Positions 1 to 8,206 of a DNA stretch of 64,000 nt are shown one piece after another. This DNA is from Metabacillus idriensis (GTDB lineage Bacteria; Bacillota; Bacilli; Bacillales; Bacillaceae). The DNA is taken from contig NZ_WKKF01000004.1 of the NCBI RefSeq assembly GCF_009674765.1, positions 124,001 to 188,000 of the forward strand, in the 5' to 3' direction. The number at the start of each line of letters is the position of its first letter. The stretch's first letter is position 1. The notes under the pieces are model-generated. The model saw only the letters and a program-made list of their open reading frames with translations. It did not search any database and had not been told where the DNA came from. The position numbers and the translations under genes were made by a program.

Positions 1-294
1 TTCCAGCAAATCGCTGACAGCGGAGAACCCTTTTTATTTTTCAAAAATAGCTTAACTTGTCCCATTGCTCAGGCAGCCTACGAGCAATTCGAAGCTTTTT
101 CTGAGGAAAATGATTCGGTTAATGCCTATTACTTGAATGTCCAGGAAGCAAGACCGCTTTCAAATTATATAGCAGAAACTTACGGTGTGAAGCATGAATC
201 ACCGCAGGCTCTTCTTTTCAAAGACAAACAGGTTGCATGGAACGAGTCACATTGGAAAATTACAAAAGACTCATTAACCAAAAACGTTTTATAA
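1..294 (+). CDS. ytxJ: YtxJ/BrxC-like monothiol bacilliredoxin (5' end missing)
   Basis: The last 97 codons of a gene that begins before the window. The protein has a thioredoxin-like context, with FLFFKNS followed by the motif TCPIA, close to the TCPIS active site of the YtxJ/BrxC family, and a C-terminal stretch with ALLFKDKQVAW typical of that family. The family is a cytosolic bacilliredoxin that removes bacillithiol from mixed disulfides through a single cysteine. In B. subtilis ytxJ also lies just upstream of aroA, which supports the call. A strong terminator follows. The serine usually after CPI is alanine here. Confidence 0.88.
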   Translation, partial: FQQIADSGEPFLFFKNSLTCPIAQAAYEQFEAFSEENDSVNAYYLNVQEARPLSNYIAETYGVKHESPQALLFKDKQVAWNESHWKITKDSLTKNVL

Positions 295-304
295 AGCGGA
301 GGAT

Positions 305-337
305 GGGACAGAGGCTCTAAAGCTCTGTCCCTTTTTT
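305..337 (+). terminator. Rho-independent terminator after ytxJ
   Basis: A 9-bp perfect stem (GGGACAGAG paired with CTCTGTCCC) with a 9-nt loop is followed directly by six T residues. It separates ytxJ from the methyltransferase gene. Confidence 0.9.
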
Positions 338-371
338 ATGTGATCTGAGACATGATAGGAGAAAATGTAAA

Positions 372-980
372 ATGAATGAACGTTCTTTTGATCAATTATT
401 AAATATAAAGACTGAGGAGGCTCAAAAAGAATTTGGCAAGTCAATGCATTATCACCGTTATGAACCGACTCCATATGCGGCACTGGAGAAATTGTTCCAT
501 GAATATGAGCTGAACAGCAGTCATCAAATAGTTGACTTTGGCTGCGGAAAAGGCAGAACAAATTTCTATATTCATTATTTAAGCAATGCTGTTGTCAAAG
601 GGATTGAAATGAACGAGGAATTCTATCAGGAAGCCATCCAAAATCGAGATCGTTATGTAAAAAAAGCTAAGAGCCGAAAAGGGCAAATCCAGTTTTATTG
701 CTGCTTGGCCGAAGAGTACAAAATTGATCCGGCAGATAATCGTTTTTATTTCTTTAATCCTTTTTCAAAAGAAATTTTTATGAATGTCATAGACAATATC
801 CTTCAGTCGGTTGAAGAGGCAAGGCGGGAGATCGAGCTGATTTTGTACTATTGTTCAGAAGAGTATATTTATTTCCTGGAAAACCAGACCGCTTTTGAAT
901 TTAAAAAAGAAGTCATTCTGCCTGGGTTTAATGACCGTAATCCGGTTGAACGATTTTTGATTTATAGACTTGATTATTAA
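372..980 (+). CDS. Class I SAM-dependent methyltransferase, substrate unknown
   Basis: A 202-residue cytosolic protein. Residues about 55-62 (VDFGCGKGR) form the glycine-rich SAM-binding motif I of Rossmann-fold methyltransferases, followed by an acidic motif II at GIEMNEE. A later FFNPFS stretch sits where the NPPY-like substrate motif lies in related enzymes. The start ATG follows GATAGGAGAAAATGTAAA, with AGGAG 10 nt upstream. It lies alone between the ytxJ terminator and a tandem repeat array, so context gives no substrate. Confidence 0.75.
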   Translation: MNERSFDQLLNIKTEEAQKEFGKSMHYHRYEPTPYAALEKLFHEYELNSSHQIVDFGCGKGRTNFYIHYLSNAVVKGIEMNEEFYQEAIQNRDRYVKKAKSRKGQIQFYCCLAEEYKIDPADNRFYFFNPFSKEIFMNVIDNILQSVEEARREIELILYYCSEEYIYFLENQTAFEFKKEVILPGFNDRNPVERFLIYRLDY

Positions 981-1029
981 TTAAATGGATGGAATTGAGT
1001 ACTATATTGAACAGCAATTATTATCCTTT

Positions 1030-1504
1030 GATTCCAAAAATGCTGAGAACAGTCGAGATTTTGGAATCAAAGGGGTGGTATAATTCCAAAAATACCGAGA
1101 AAAGTCGAGATAGTGGAATCAAAGGGGTGTTATGATTCCAATAATACCGAGAAAAGTCGAGATTGAGGAATCAAAGGGGTACTATGATTCCAAAAAAACC
1201 GAAAAAAAGTCGAGATTCAGGAATCAAAGGAGTGCTGTGATTCCAAAAATGCCGAGAAAAGTCGCGATTGAGGAATCCAAGGGGTGCAATGATTCCAAAA
1301 ATGCCGAGAAAAGTCGCGATAGTGGAATCAAAGGAGTACTATGATTCCAAAAATGCCGAGAAAAGTCGAGATAGTGGAATCAAAGGGGTACTATGATTCC
1401 AAAAATACCGAGAACAGTTGAGATTGTGGAATCAAAGGAGTACTATGATTCCAAAAATGCCAAGTACAGTCGAGAATGAGGAATCAAAGGGGTGCTATGA
1501 TTCC
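1030..1504. repeat. Nine-unit 52-bp tandem repeat array with internal dyad
   Basis: Units begin at 1030, 1082, 1134, 1186, 1239, 1291, 1343, 1395 and 1447, with a partial tenth at 1499, so the period is 52 bp (53 once). Each unit has TGATTCC or a close variant, about 26 nt containing GCCGAGAAAAGTCGAGA, then GGAATCA and AAAGGGGTACTA. The TGATTCC/GGAATCA arms form a 7-bp inverted repeat. The units differ by scattered point changes. The period is not a multiple of three, so short open frames across it are not genes. The right edge runs into a truncated gene on the minus strand. Confidence 0.9.
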
Positions 1505-1713
1505 CCAAGCTTTTCTTTGACTGATGAAATCACATTAGAAACAGAGATGACATCGTGAATCTGTCCATCGAGCATTGAGCGCTCTCCATGTTCCTGTATG
1601 ACCGTATCAATGACTTCATAGGCGCCGTCTTTTTCGGATAAGAGCAAACAAACTACCGACCGGGTGCCAATATCTAATGCAAATGTGAAAGTCTCTTTTA
1701 CCAAAATGAGCAC
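1495..1713 (-). pseudogene. Truncated FtsA/PilM-like actin-fold ATPase (N-terminal fragment)
   Basis: A 72-codon minus-strand frame encodes the start of an actin-like ATPase: residues 10-30 contain FALDIGTRSVV, the phosphate-1 loop of the FtsA/PilM/MreB superfamily, followed by the MLDGQIHDV stretch seen in FtsA-like proteins. Family members have several hundred residues, so almost the whole protein is missing. The stop codon is provided by the adjacent 52-bp repeat, so the repeat array replaces the 3' part of the gene. It diverges from aroA. Confidence 0.6.
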
Positions 1714-1759
1714 CTCATTTATTAATCTCCAAAACTTGAAAAATCCTATAAAACAGCAT

Positions 1760-1800
1760 TGTTAGCGCTTAAAAACGCTTTATCGCTTAAAAGCGTTTAA
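1760..1800. promoter_or_regulatory. Cluster of cre-like sites and dyad upstream of aroA
   Basis: Positions 1760-1773 read on the minus strand as TTTAAGCGCTAACA, matching 13 of 14 positions of the cre consensus TGWAARCGYTWNCW for CcpA. Two further overlapping segments at 1770-1800 match 12 of 14. The segment also contains a perfect 9-bp inverted repeat (AAACGCTTT at 1773-1781, AAAGCGTTT at 1790-1798). It ends 17 bp before the aroA -35 box and could also act on the divergent truncated gene. Confidence 0.5.
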
Positions 1801-1817
1801 ATGTTAAAGAAAAAAGC

Positions 1818-1846
1818 GTGACAACGCGAAGGATTTTGTATATAAT
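1818..1846 (+). promoter_or_regulatory. SigA-type promoter of aroA
   Basis: -35 GTGACA (1818-1823) and a perfect -10 TATAAT (1841-1846) are separated by exactly 17 bp. It leaves a leader of about 160 nt before aroA. Confidence 0.75.
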
Positions 1847-1898
1847 TATCACTAATTACTAAAGAAAATGTATCATATTTTCTTTTTTTAAGAAAGCT

Positions 1899-1968
1899 GA
1901 TGCAGGTTTGCATCACGCCTGCACACTAGTTTTGAAGGGATGCATGTACAAGCCGGATTTCGGCTTTT
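1899..1968 (+). promoter_or_regulatory. Structured aroA leader with alternative hairpins
   Basis: Two short hairpins share the same strand and cannot form together: GATGCA (1899-1904) with TGCATC (1909-1914), and TGCAGG (1901-1906) with CCTGCA (1918-1923). Further down, AAGCCG-GATTT-CGGCTT (1950-1966) is followed by only three T residues in total. The layout resembles an attenuator, but no known riboswitch class is recognised. Confidence 0.35.
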
Positions 1969-2013
1969 CATAAGAGTTTCTTCAATTTTAAAAAACGCGA
2001 AAGGATGAGTGAG

Positions 2014-3090
2014 ATGAGTAACGCCGAGTTAGAAGCATTGCGAGAGAGAGCAGAAGAGATTAATCTGCAGATTTTACAGCTGATTAATGAGCGAGGAAAG
2101 TTAGTACAGGATATAGGTAAAGCCAAGGAAGCGCAGGGCGTTAATCGATATGATCCCGTCCGAGAGCGAAGAATGCTTAATAAAATCAAAGAGAACAATG
2201 ATGGACCTTTTGAAGACTCCACATTGCAGCATATTTTCAAAGAAATTTTTAAAGCAAGCTTAGAGCTTCAGGAAGACGATCACCGCAAAGCGCTGCTTGT
2301 GTCACGCAAAAAGAAGCCTGAAGATACAATTGTTGATGTTAAAGGCGTCAAAATTGGGGACGGAAGCCAAGTATTGATTGTTGGGCCATGTGCAGTTGAA
2401 AGTTACGAGCAGGTAGCTGCTGTTGCAGAAGAGGCTAAAAAACAGGGAATTCGCTTATTGCGCGGAGGAGCATTCAAGCCCCGCACAAGCCCTTATGATT
2501 TCCAGGGTCTTGGACTTGAAGGCTTAAAAATCTTAAAACGCGTTGCAGATGAATATGATATGGCTGTTATCAGTGAAATTGTGAATCCAGCTGATATTGA
2601 AACAGCGATTCAATACATTGATGTTATCCAAATCGGAGCCCGCAACATGCAGAACTTCGAATTATTGAAAGCTGCGGGTGCAGTTAAAAAACCTGTATTA
2701 TTAAAACGCGGCCTTGCTGCTACACTTGATGAGTTCGTAAATGCAGCTGAGTACATTATTTCACAAGGCAACGATCAAATCATTCTTTGTGAACGCGGTA
2801 TCCGCACATACGAGACAGCTACACGAAATACGCTTGATATTTCAGCTGTGCCGATTTTAAAACAAGAAACGCACTTGCCGGTAATGGTCGATGTTACGCA
2901 TTCAACCGGACGCCGCGACTTGCTTATTCCTTGTGCTAAAGCAGCGCTTGCTATTGGTGCTGACGGTGTTATGGCTGAGGTTCATCCGGACCCTGCGGTC
3001 GCGCTGTCGGATTCAGCTCAGCAAATGGATTTCGATCAGTTCGCAGAGTTCATGAATGAGATTAGACCGTTGACAAAAGTAAAAGCATAA
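2014..3090 (+). CDS. aroA: Bifunctional chorismate mutase / DAHP synthase
   Basis: First step of aromatic amino acid synthesis: condenses phosphoenolpyruvate and erythrose 4-phosphate to DAHP. The 358 residues equal the length of B. subtilis AroA. Residues 1-90 are an AroQ-type chorismate mutase helical domain ([19 protein letters not shown]), which acts as the sensor for feedback inhibition in this enzyme type. Residues about 110-355 form the DAHP synthase barrel with [19 protein letters not shown] and HSTGRRD motifs. Translation probably starts at ATG 2014, 8 nt after AAAGGA and with the family N-terminus [10 protein letters not shown], not at ATG 2005, which overlaps the ribosome binding site. 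Confidence 0.96.
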   Translation: MSNAELEALRERAEEINLQILQLINERGKLVQDIGKAKEAQGVNRYDPVRERRMLNKIKENNDGPFEDSTLQHIFKEIFKASLELQEDDHRKALLVSRKKKPEDTIVDVKGVKIGDGSQVLIVGPCAVESYEQVAAVAEEAKKQGIRLLRGGAFKPRTSPYDFQGLGLEGLKILKRVADEYDMAVISEIVNPADIETAIQYIDVIQIGARNMQNFELLKAAGAVKKPVLLKRGLAATLDEFVNAAEYIISQGNDQIILCERGIRTYETATRNTLDISAVPILKQETHLPVMVDVTHSTGRRDLLIPCAKAALAIGADGVMAEVHPDPAVALSDSAQQMDFDQFAEFMNEIRPLTKVKA

Positions 3091-3108
3091 ATTCTTTGGA
3101 ATATGAAA

Positions 3109-3159
3109 AAGCCGCCTGCATGCATCCAGATATCGGGATCGTGTTGGCGGTTTTTTTTT
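3109..3159 (+). terminator. Terminator after aroA
   Basis: A GCCGCC arm at 3111-3116 pairs with GGCGG at 3146-3150 across an imperfect inner stem, followed by nine T residues. Confidence 0.8.
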
Positions 3160-3509
3160 GAATTCATCTGATGTATTAACTGGGTGTTTCCATTATATAT
3201 TGGCTATCCATTCAGATCACGCTTATGAAACGAGGAACACCCCTTGAAGCTCAAGGAGTGCTGTTTTTTAGAAAGGATATATATCTTTTTAATTGGATTT
3301 GATTATTTCGTTGAACGCAATTTATTTGAGGCTTATTAGAAAATAAAACGAGGAAAGAAATAGAGAATAGAAAGTAAACTAAGCTGTCATGGAACGCTTT
3401 ACTTTCTAAGAATGGCATGAGGTATGAATAATCCTCATATGTTCTGAATATCATATGTTGAAAATTCCTCATTGATATAGACAAACATCCAAAATTCGTT
3501 CTGGACTGC
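3160..3509. other. Intergenic left boundary of the polysaccharide island
   Basis: No convincing gene. It holds a second hairpin (3235-3269) with arms of about 12 bp (AACACCCCTTGA with TCAAGGAGTGCT), a 3-nt AGC loop and a T run, oriented as a plus-strand terminator and acting as a backup to the aroA terminator. A 77-codon minus-strand frame here has no ribosome binding site or recognisable motif. The change from core genes to the island happens in this stretch. Confidence 0.6.
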
Positions 3510-4283
3510 TTACTTTACATTACGATGCAGCCTATACGACCAATATTCTAATAAAGTGGGATGGCTTCTTAATTTAGATTCGCCTTTAGGCGGCAATATA
3601 ATTTGATATTTATTATCTAATACTTCCCATATGGCTTCTTTTAATAAAGGCAAGCCTATAGCAAGCTGAAGTAAAGGATAAGTATAAAAATTATCTTTTT
3701 CATTCGTCTGAATGATTCCTTGTTTTAATATATTTCCTGTATCTATACCTTCATCAACAAAATGAATTGTGGTTCCGCATAATTCATTTTGTTTTTCCAC
3801 GAGCGCCCAATAAGCTCCATGTACTCCTCTATACATAGGAGTTATACCTGCATGCATATTGATAAATTTAGCAGGGACACAATTAAGAACTTTTTTTGAA
3901 ATAATTCTAGTACCATTTACAATGACTATATCTGGCTTTATTTCTCTTAGTATATTTACTGTTTCATTATCATTGACAGATTTTACGTTAATGATTTCAC
4001 CTTCATTAATAGAGCTGCAATTTAATTGGTGCAGCCTCTTAATCTCATTAGTGCGTTCAACTGACCTTTTTTTTAGATATGAAACAGTAAAAGTTTGGAA
4101 CAAAACTTGACCTAATACTTTAACAAAGCCAAGTTTTTTCATTCTCTTTTTTAGAAAATAGGATCTTGGCACAGGCTCCTCTATAATTACTTTTTGAATG
4201 TTGAAGCTTTTTATTAGGTAATTATGAACAATATTAGTAGATTCCCCTTTACCTGCTAACATGATGATCGTGGGACTCTTCAA
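3510..4283 (-). CDS. Formyltransferase-family protein of the polysaccharide island
   Basis: About 257 residues with the formyl transferase fold that uses 10-formyltetrahydrofolate to formylate amino groups, often on amino sugars. Visible signature: NMHAGITPMYRG (residues about 142-153, containing the catalytic Asn-His and the PxYRG loop) followed by HFVDEGIDTGNIL, with the catalytic Asp in DEGIDTG. TTG 4283 is preferred as start, 8 nt after AAGGAG; GTG 4292 would lie too close to it. The gene overlaps the 3' end of the frameshifted deacetylase upstream, so the two were one operon. It probably modified an amino sugar together with that deacetylase. The sugar is unknown. Confidence 0.7.
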   Translation of the reverse strand: MKSPTIIMLAGKGESTNIVHNYLIKSFNIQKVIIEEPVPRSYFLKKRMKKLGFVKVLGQVLFQTFTVSYLKKRSVERTNEIKRLHQLNCSSINEGEIINVKSVNDNETVNILREIKPDIVIVNGTRIISKKVLNCVPAKFINMHAGITPMYRGVHGAYWALVEKQNELCGTTIHFVDEGIDTGNILKQGIIQTNEKDNFYTYPLLQLAIGLPLLKEAIWEVLDNKYQIILPPKGESKLRSHPTLLEYWSYRLHRNVK

Positions 4284-5251
4284 CCGTCTCACTCCTTAGT
4301 ATATGTTTCGATAATTCCTCCATATTTAAACTTTCCATATCAAAATTTTGTCTCAAAAAAGAAAAATGTTTCAGTATGCTCTCCAAAAAGGATAAATTTT
4401 CATTTAGATTAATTCCAAAATTATGAGGGTGCCACCACAAATGATAGACTAATTTATTTTTTGCTGCATAATCGAAATCGGAGATAATTCTCTTTAGTCT
4501 TAACGGCTCCAAATATTTTAATGTTTTGGAATAAGGTCTTAAAAAACGGCTGGATGGAATATTCAGAGGTAAATTTCTACTCTTTATCTCTTTAATAGAG
4601 TAGCAATTGTGACCAGATGTATTTATATAGGCATCAGCTAATCTGGCTATCCTTTTTAATCCATGTTGTCCTTTCTCATCAGTTGCTTTATAAAGCCAAG
4701 AACGTTCATTTCCTCTATAAGAAGTGATACCTAATTCTTTACACGCTGATAAATAGTTCTCTTCACACTGGTTTCTTGGGAAAACTAAACTTTCAATTTT
4801 TAAACCGTATTTCTCGCCAACTTTTATAGCTGCGCTAATATCTTCTTTAAAAGAATTGAATTGCTGAATGAGAAAAAGTATGTGTTCCAATTCTTTGATA
4901 TGGATATGAAATTATTTTTTGAATGATAGACGGAGCAAAATGATAGGGATCTTCTTCTTCGTTAGAACCTATATTGTAAATATGTTCATAGGGTGACAAA
5001 TAGCTTTTTAGATATTCCGGTTTTTGATCAGGACAATTATCTATTAATTCATCACGCGAATTGAAAAAAAGAAATCCTACAGTAGACCAAGTGGCATGTA
5101 TTTCATATTTAGCGAATAATTCTAAGATAGCAGGAATTGCAGTCCTAACCCCCAGTAAGTTTTCTTTGTAGCTTAATAAACTTTTTTTATCTCTTACACC
5201 CCAATAAAGTTCAAAATCTAATGAGATAACTAATTTACCATTTTCAGACAA
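4249..5251 (-). pseudogene. Polysaccharide deacetylase (NodB-type), broken by a frameshift
   Basis: Two frames together make one deacetylase of roughly 330 residues. The 5' part (4847-5251) has LDFELYWGVRDK with the metal-binding Asp region, HATWSTVGFLF and GTHTFSH, the second metal motif. The frame then runs into a stop soon after. The remainder (to 4249) continues in another frame with FKEDISAAIKVGEKYG, the SLVFPRNQ motif and a C-terminal HPHNFG. The shift lies near 4860-4880 in an AT-rich stretch. It may be a true inactivating mutation or an assembly indel. Intact homologues typically remove acetyl groups from cell-surface sugars. It overlaps the formyltransferase gene downstream. Confidence 0.75.
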
Positions 5252-5723
5252 TTAAAACTCCTACCTTCCGGGAATCCTCCATCACTAAGCAGTTTGCTGC
5301 GCTAAGTCTTCCTAAGTTCTTTCCGACCTTTGTAGCTTATTCAAAAGCTTATCAAATGGAGTAAGTACCAAATGACATGTAATGCCACATCCGCGGCCAC
5401 TTTCTCAGAAGGTTTAGAAAGCTAAATGAAATTAATATATTTATAGAATCACCAGACGACCAAGACCATCGCTGGGCAGAAATTCAGCAGCCATTTCAAA
5501 TCATATTAAAGAATAGATATTGAGGTGAGACAAAATCAGGGCAAAGAGGAAATGATAACATGATCCGCTTTCGATCTATGTGGAAAAACAAATCTGGAGA
5601 AATAGCCTGAAGAAGTACTGGATATGCGTAAGAACAAAGAAGGGTCCGAGAAGCTTTATAAATTAACTTCCCGGACATTCTTTTGCAAATTTAAAGCTCA
5701 ATAAAACCTCATAAAAGAATTTA
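5252..5723. other. Intergenic region, possible decayed sequence
   Basis: No supported gene. A plus-strand open stretch of about 30 codons near 5610-5700 has an ordinary amino acid composition, but it lacks a start with a ribosome binding site and I do not recognise it. The region may be the remains of a gene or mobile element lost between two minus-strand genes. Confidence 0.4.
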
Positions 5724-6734
5724 TTATTTATTGTATATATCTGCCTTATAATGTTTTAAATTTTCTATGTTTGTAAACCACTCAATGGTTTCAGTTAAAC
5801 CTTTTTTAAATCCATTACGGTTTCCATAATCAGGTTCCCAGCCTAACAGTCTTTTGGCTTTTGAATTATCTGCCCAGAGGCGTTCAACTTCACTTTTTTC
5901 AGGTCGTAATCGGAGGTCTTCTGTTTCAATTTCAATTTCTTTCCCCATGATTTCAGCAATGAGTTCAGCCGTCTCACCGATAGAAATTTCATAATTACTT
6001 CCAATATTAATAATTTCTCCAAGTGACTCATCAGACTCAGCTGTAGCTATAAAGCCTTTGATAGTATCTTTAATATAATTAAAATCTCGAGTAGGGTTCA
6101 AAGCACCCAGCTTGATTTTAGTCCTTCCGCTGGCAATTTGTGTAATAATGGCAGGAATAACAGCTCTGGCTGATTGTCTTGGCCCGTAAGTATTAAATGG
6201 GCGAATAATGGAGACTGGGGTATTAAAGGATTTATAAAAAGAAATGGCAACTTGGTCTGCTCCAATTTTTGATGCAGAATAAGGGGACTGTCCTTGAAGT
6301 GGATGATCTTCTGTTATAGGAACAAACAGTGCTGTTCCATATACTTCACTTGTAGAGGTGTGAATAACCTTTTCAATTTCCAGTTCTCTTGCTGCCTGGA
6401 GAACGTTTAAGGTTCCCTTTATATTGGTATCAATATAAGTATCCGGTGAGTGGTATGAATATGGGATTGCGATCAATGAAGCTAAATGAAGAACAACATC
6501 GCAGCCATTGAGGGCGTTTTTTACACCATATGGATCTCGTATATCACCTGCGAACACATCTAACTGTTTTTTTATATCGTCTGGTGAATGATCAAGCCAG
6601 CCCCAGGAATTAAACGAATTATAATAGACAAATGCACGAACATCTAATCCTCTTCTAACTAGCTCTTCGGTCAGATGAGAACCGATAAATCCATCAGCAC
6701 CAGTAACAAGAATTTTTTTGTTTCGCAGCTCCAT
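5724..6734 (-). CDS. legB: NAD-dependent GlcNAc-nucleotide 4,6-dehydratase, LegB-like
   Basis: A 336-residue short-chain dehydrogenase/reductase. Residues 8-20 carry the NAD-binding motif TGADGFIGSH. The catalytic region shows HTSTSEVYG and YSASKIGAD, giving the Thr-(Asp/Glu)-Tyr-Lys set of 4,6-dehydratases. RPFNTYGPRQS follows. Length and sequence resemble LegB, which removes water from GDP- or UDP-GlcNAc to give the 4-keto-6-deoxy sugar in legionaminic acid synthesis. The next gene upstream is PtmE-like, the usual partner that makes the nucleotide-activated glucosamine. ATG 6734 follows GAGGGAGGGAAT on the minus strand. Other epimerase/dehydratase roles cannot be excluded. Confidence 0.75.
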   Translation of the reverse strand: MELRNKKILVTGADGFIGSHLTEELVRRGLDVRAFVYYNSFNSWGWLDHSPDDIKKQLDVFAGDIRDPYGVKNALNGCDVVLHLASLIAIPYSYHSPDTYIDTNIKGTLNVLQAARELEIEKVIHTSTSEVYGTALFVPITEDHPLQGQSPYSASKIGADQVAISFYKSFNTPVSIIRPFNTYGPRQSARAVIPAIITQIASGRTKIKLGALNPTRDFNYIKDTIKGFIATAESDESLGEIINIGSNYEISIGETAELIAEIMGKEIEIETEDLRLRPEKSEVERLWADNSKAKRLLGWEPDYGNRNGFKKGLTETIEWFTNIENLKHYKADIYNK

Positions 6735-6845
6735 CCTTATTCCCTCCCTCTTTTATCACAATTTCATATTATGCATAGAAGTCATTTTGTAATACAGCAT
6801 GTAAACGGACTTGTTGCATCGATACCGAATATTCCTGTAATTCAA

Positions 6846-7895
6846 TTACTTGAATTCTTGATCAAATTCTCCGTTGGCCCGTTCGAAATCATCTATTCTC
6901 CCAATATCCAGCCAGTATTCTCTCACTGGAAAAATGGAGATGTCTTCATTTTGGTCGAGCAAATTTCTTAATAGATCCGGCATATCCAGATAACTGTTTT
7001 CTGGTATGGTTTTTAATACTTCTGGGTCAAATATATAGATTCCAGCACTGACAAAAAAATGGTGCACCGGTTTTTCCTCAATTGAAAGCAAACGATGGTT
7101 ATCAACATTAACCACACCATAAGGGACTTGAAAATCATATTCCCGTACACACAATGTTGCCTTCCCTTTAAGATTTTCATGGTAGTCCAGTAAATATTGA
7201 TAATTTACTTTTGTAAGAATGTCCCCGTTCATCACAAGAAAAGGTTTATCGGGTTTTTCGGGCAACAGCCCTAATGCACCCGCTGTTCCCATCCTTTTAT
7301 CCTCATGTATATATTTAATGTCTACTCCCCAGTTCGAACCATCCTTAAAGTAGTCTTGAATTAGTTCAGACTTATAATTAACAGAAATGTAAAAACGAGT
7401 AAATCCATGTTCAATTAAGCTTTCTAAAATAGTTTCAAGAATTGGTTTGTTCCCTATTTTCAATAAAGGTTTAGGCGTATCATTTGTTAAAGGCCTCAGT
7501 CTCGTTCCAAGTCCTCCTGCCATGATAACTGCGATATTATCTCTGGCAGGAGCTTGAATAATAGAATTTAAATGCTTTAAGCCGACTACACAGCCTTCTT
7601 TATCTACAACTGGAAGCTGCTGCAGCTTTTTTGATTTTATTAAGGCCAGCAGCTGTTTAGGATCAATAGCAGGAGAAACAGTTATAGGATCAGGATTCAT
7701 AATGAGAAGGACAGACTGATCCAAAGAGATTCCTTTTAAAATCCCTCTTCTAACGTCTCCATCTGTTATTGTTCCAAGCAATTTATTTTGTTCATTTACA
7801 ACAAGGGCGATTTGCAGACCGCCTTCATCAATGATTTTTATGGTCTCCTTTATGGATGCAGATGGCGGAACCAATATTTTTCTGTAGTCATTCAA
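6846..7895 (-). CDS. CBS-domain nucleotidyltransferase, PtmE-like
   Basis: Residues 1-115 form a pair of CBS domains (ADGDV-like turn at TDGDVRRG, then QLPVVDKEG). Residues about 120-345 form a sugar-phosphate nucleotidyltransferase with the signature VIMAGGLGTRLRPLT and KPLLKIGNKP. This domain order is that of PtmE, which activates glucosamine 1-phosphate with GTP in legionaminic acid clusters. TTG 7895 is preferred as start because GAGGTGAG lies 4 nt upstream and the protein then begins LNDYRKIL, as family members do. ATG 7937 is in frame but its spacing to AAAGGAA is too short. The gene lies 111 bp upstream of legB. Confidence 0.75.
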   Translation of the reverse strand: MNDYRKILVPPSASIKETIKIIDEGGLQIALVVNEQNKLLGTITDGDVRRGILKGISLDQSVLLIMNPDPITVSPAIDPKQLLALIKSKKLQQLPVVDKEGCVVGLKHLNSIIQAPARDNIAVIMAGGLGTRLRPLTNDTPKPLLKIGNKPILETILESLIEHGFTRFYISVNYKSELIQDYFKDGSNWGVDIKYIHEDKRMGTAGALGLLPEKPDKPFLVMNGDILTKVNYQYLLDYHENLKGKATLCVREYDFQVPYGVVNVDNHRLLSIEEKPVHHFFVSAGIYIFDPEVLKTIPENSYLDMPDLLRNLLDQNEDISIFPVREYWLDIGRIDDFERANGEFDQEFK

Positions 7896-8206
7896 AAATC
7901 TCACCTCATTTAGAATGTGAAAGGCTGCTATATTCATATTCCTTTAGACCAATGCTTGTGTAATCTTCCAGAGAAATGGGCGAAAAAGAGGGCACTTTAG
8001 CTAGAAAGCTTACAATATTAGAAGATACAAACACGATTACTCTAAATCCGCATGGCAGCGAAAGTTGATTCAAGCAAAACCTTCTAAACTTAAAAGAACC
8101 GAGTGAACAGGGAAATAATTAATATATCCTTTTGGGAGTATTGAGGATTAGGGTTAAAAAAGGGGAGCGAGGAGAAAAAGATGTCTGAAAACAGAAACAT
8201 TAGTAT
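7896..8206. other. Intergenic region with a gene-start relic
   Basis: No complete gene. On the plus strand GCGAGGAGAAAAAG is followed by ATG 8181, a well-formed translation start. The frame reads about 10 plausible codons and then enters the antisense strand of the acyltransferase gene, ending after 43 codons. It may be the cut-off start of a lost plus-strand gene. No clear minus-strand promoter was found for the PtmE-like gene. Confidence 0.4.

Noticed and set aside
1132-1344. 70-codon open frame across the repeat array
   Set aside because: The repeat period is not a multiple of three and the frame has no ribosome binding site; it is a by-product of the repeats.
1030-1504. CRISPR array
   Set aside because: The whole 52-bp unit repeats, with no unique spacers, and no cas genes are present.
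3251-3484. 77-codon minus-strand frame left of the island
   Set aside because: No ribosome binding site or recognisable motif, and it begins inside a terminator region.
5496-5678. 60-codon minus-strand frame or transposase relic
   Set aside because: A resemblance to transposase C-termini in the plus-strand reading is too weak and too short to claim.
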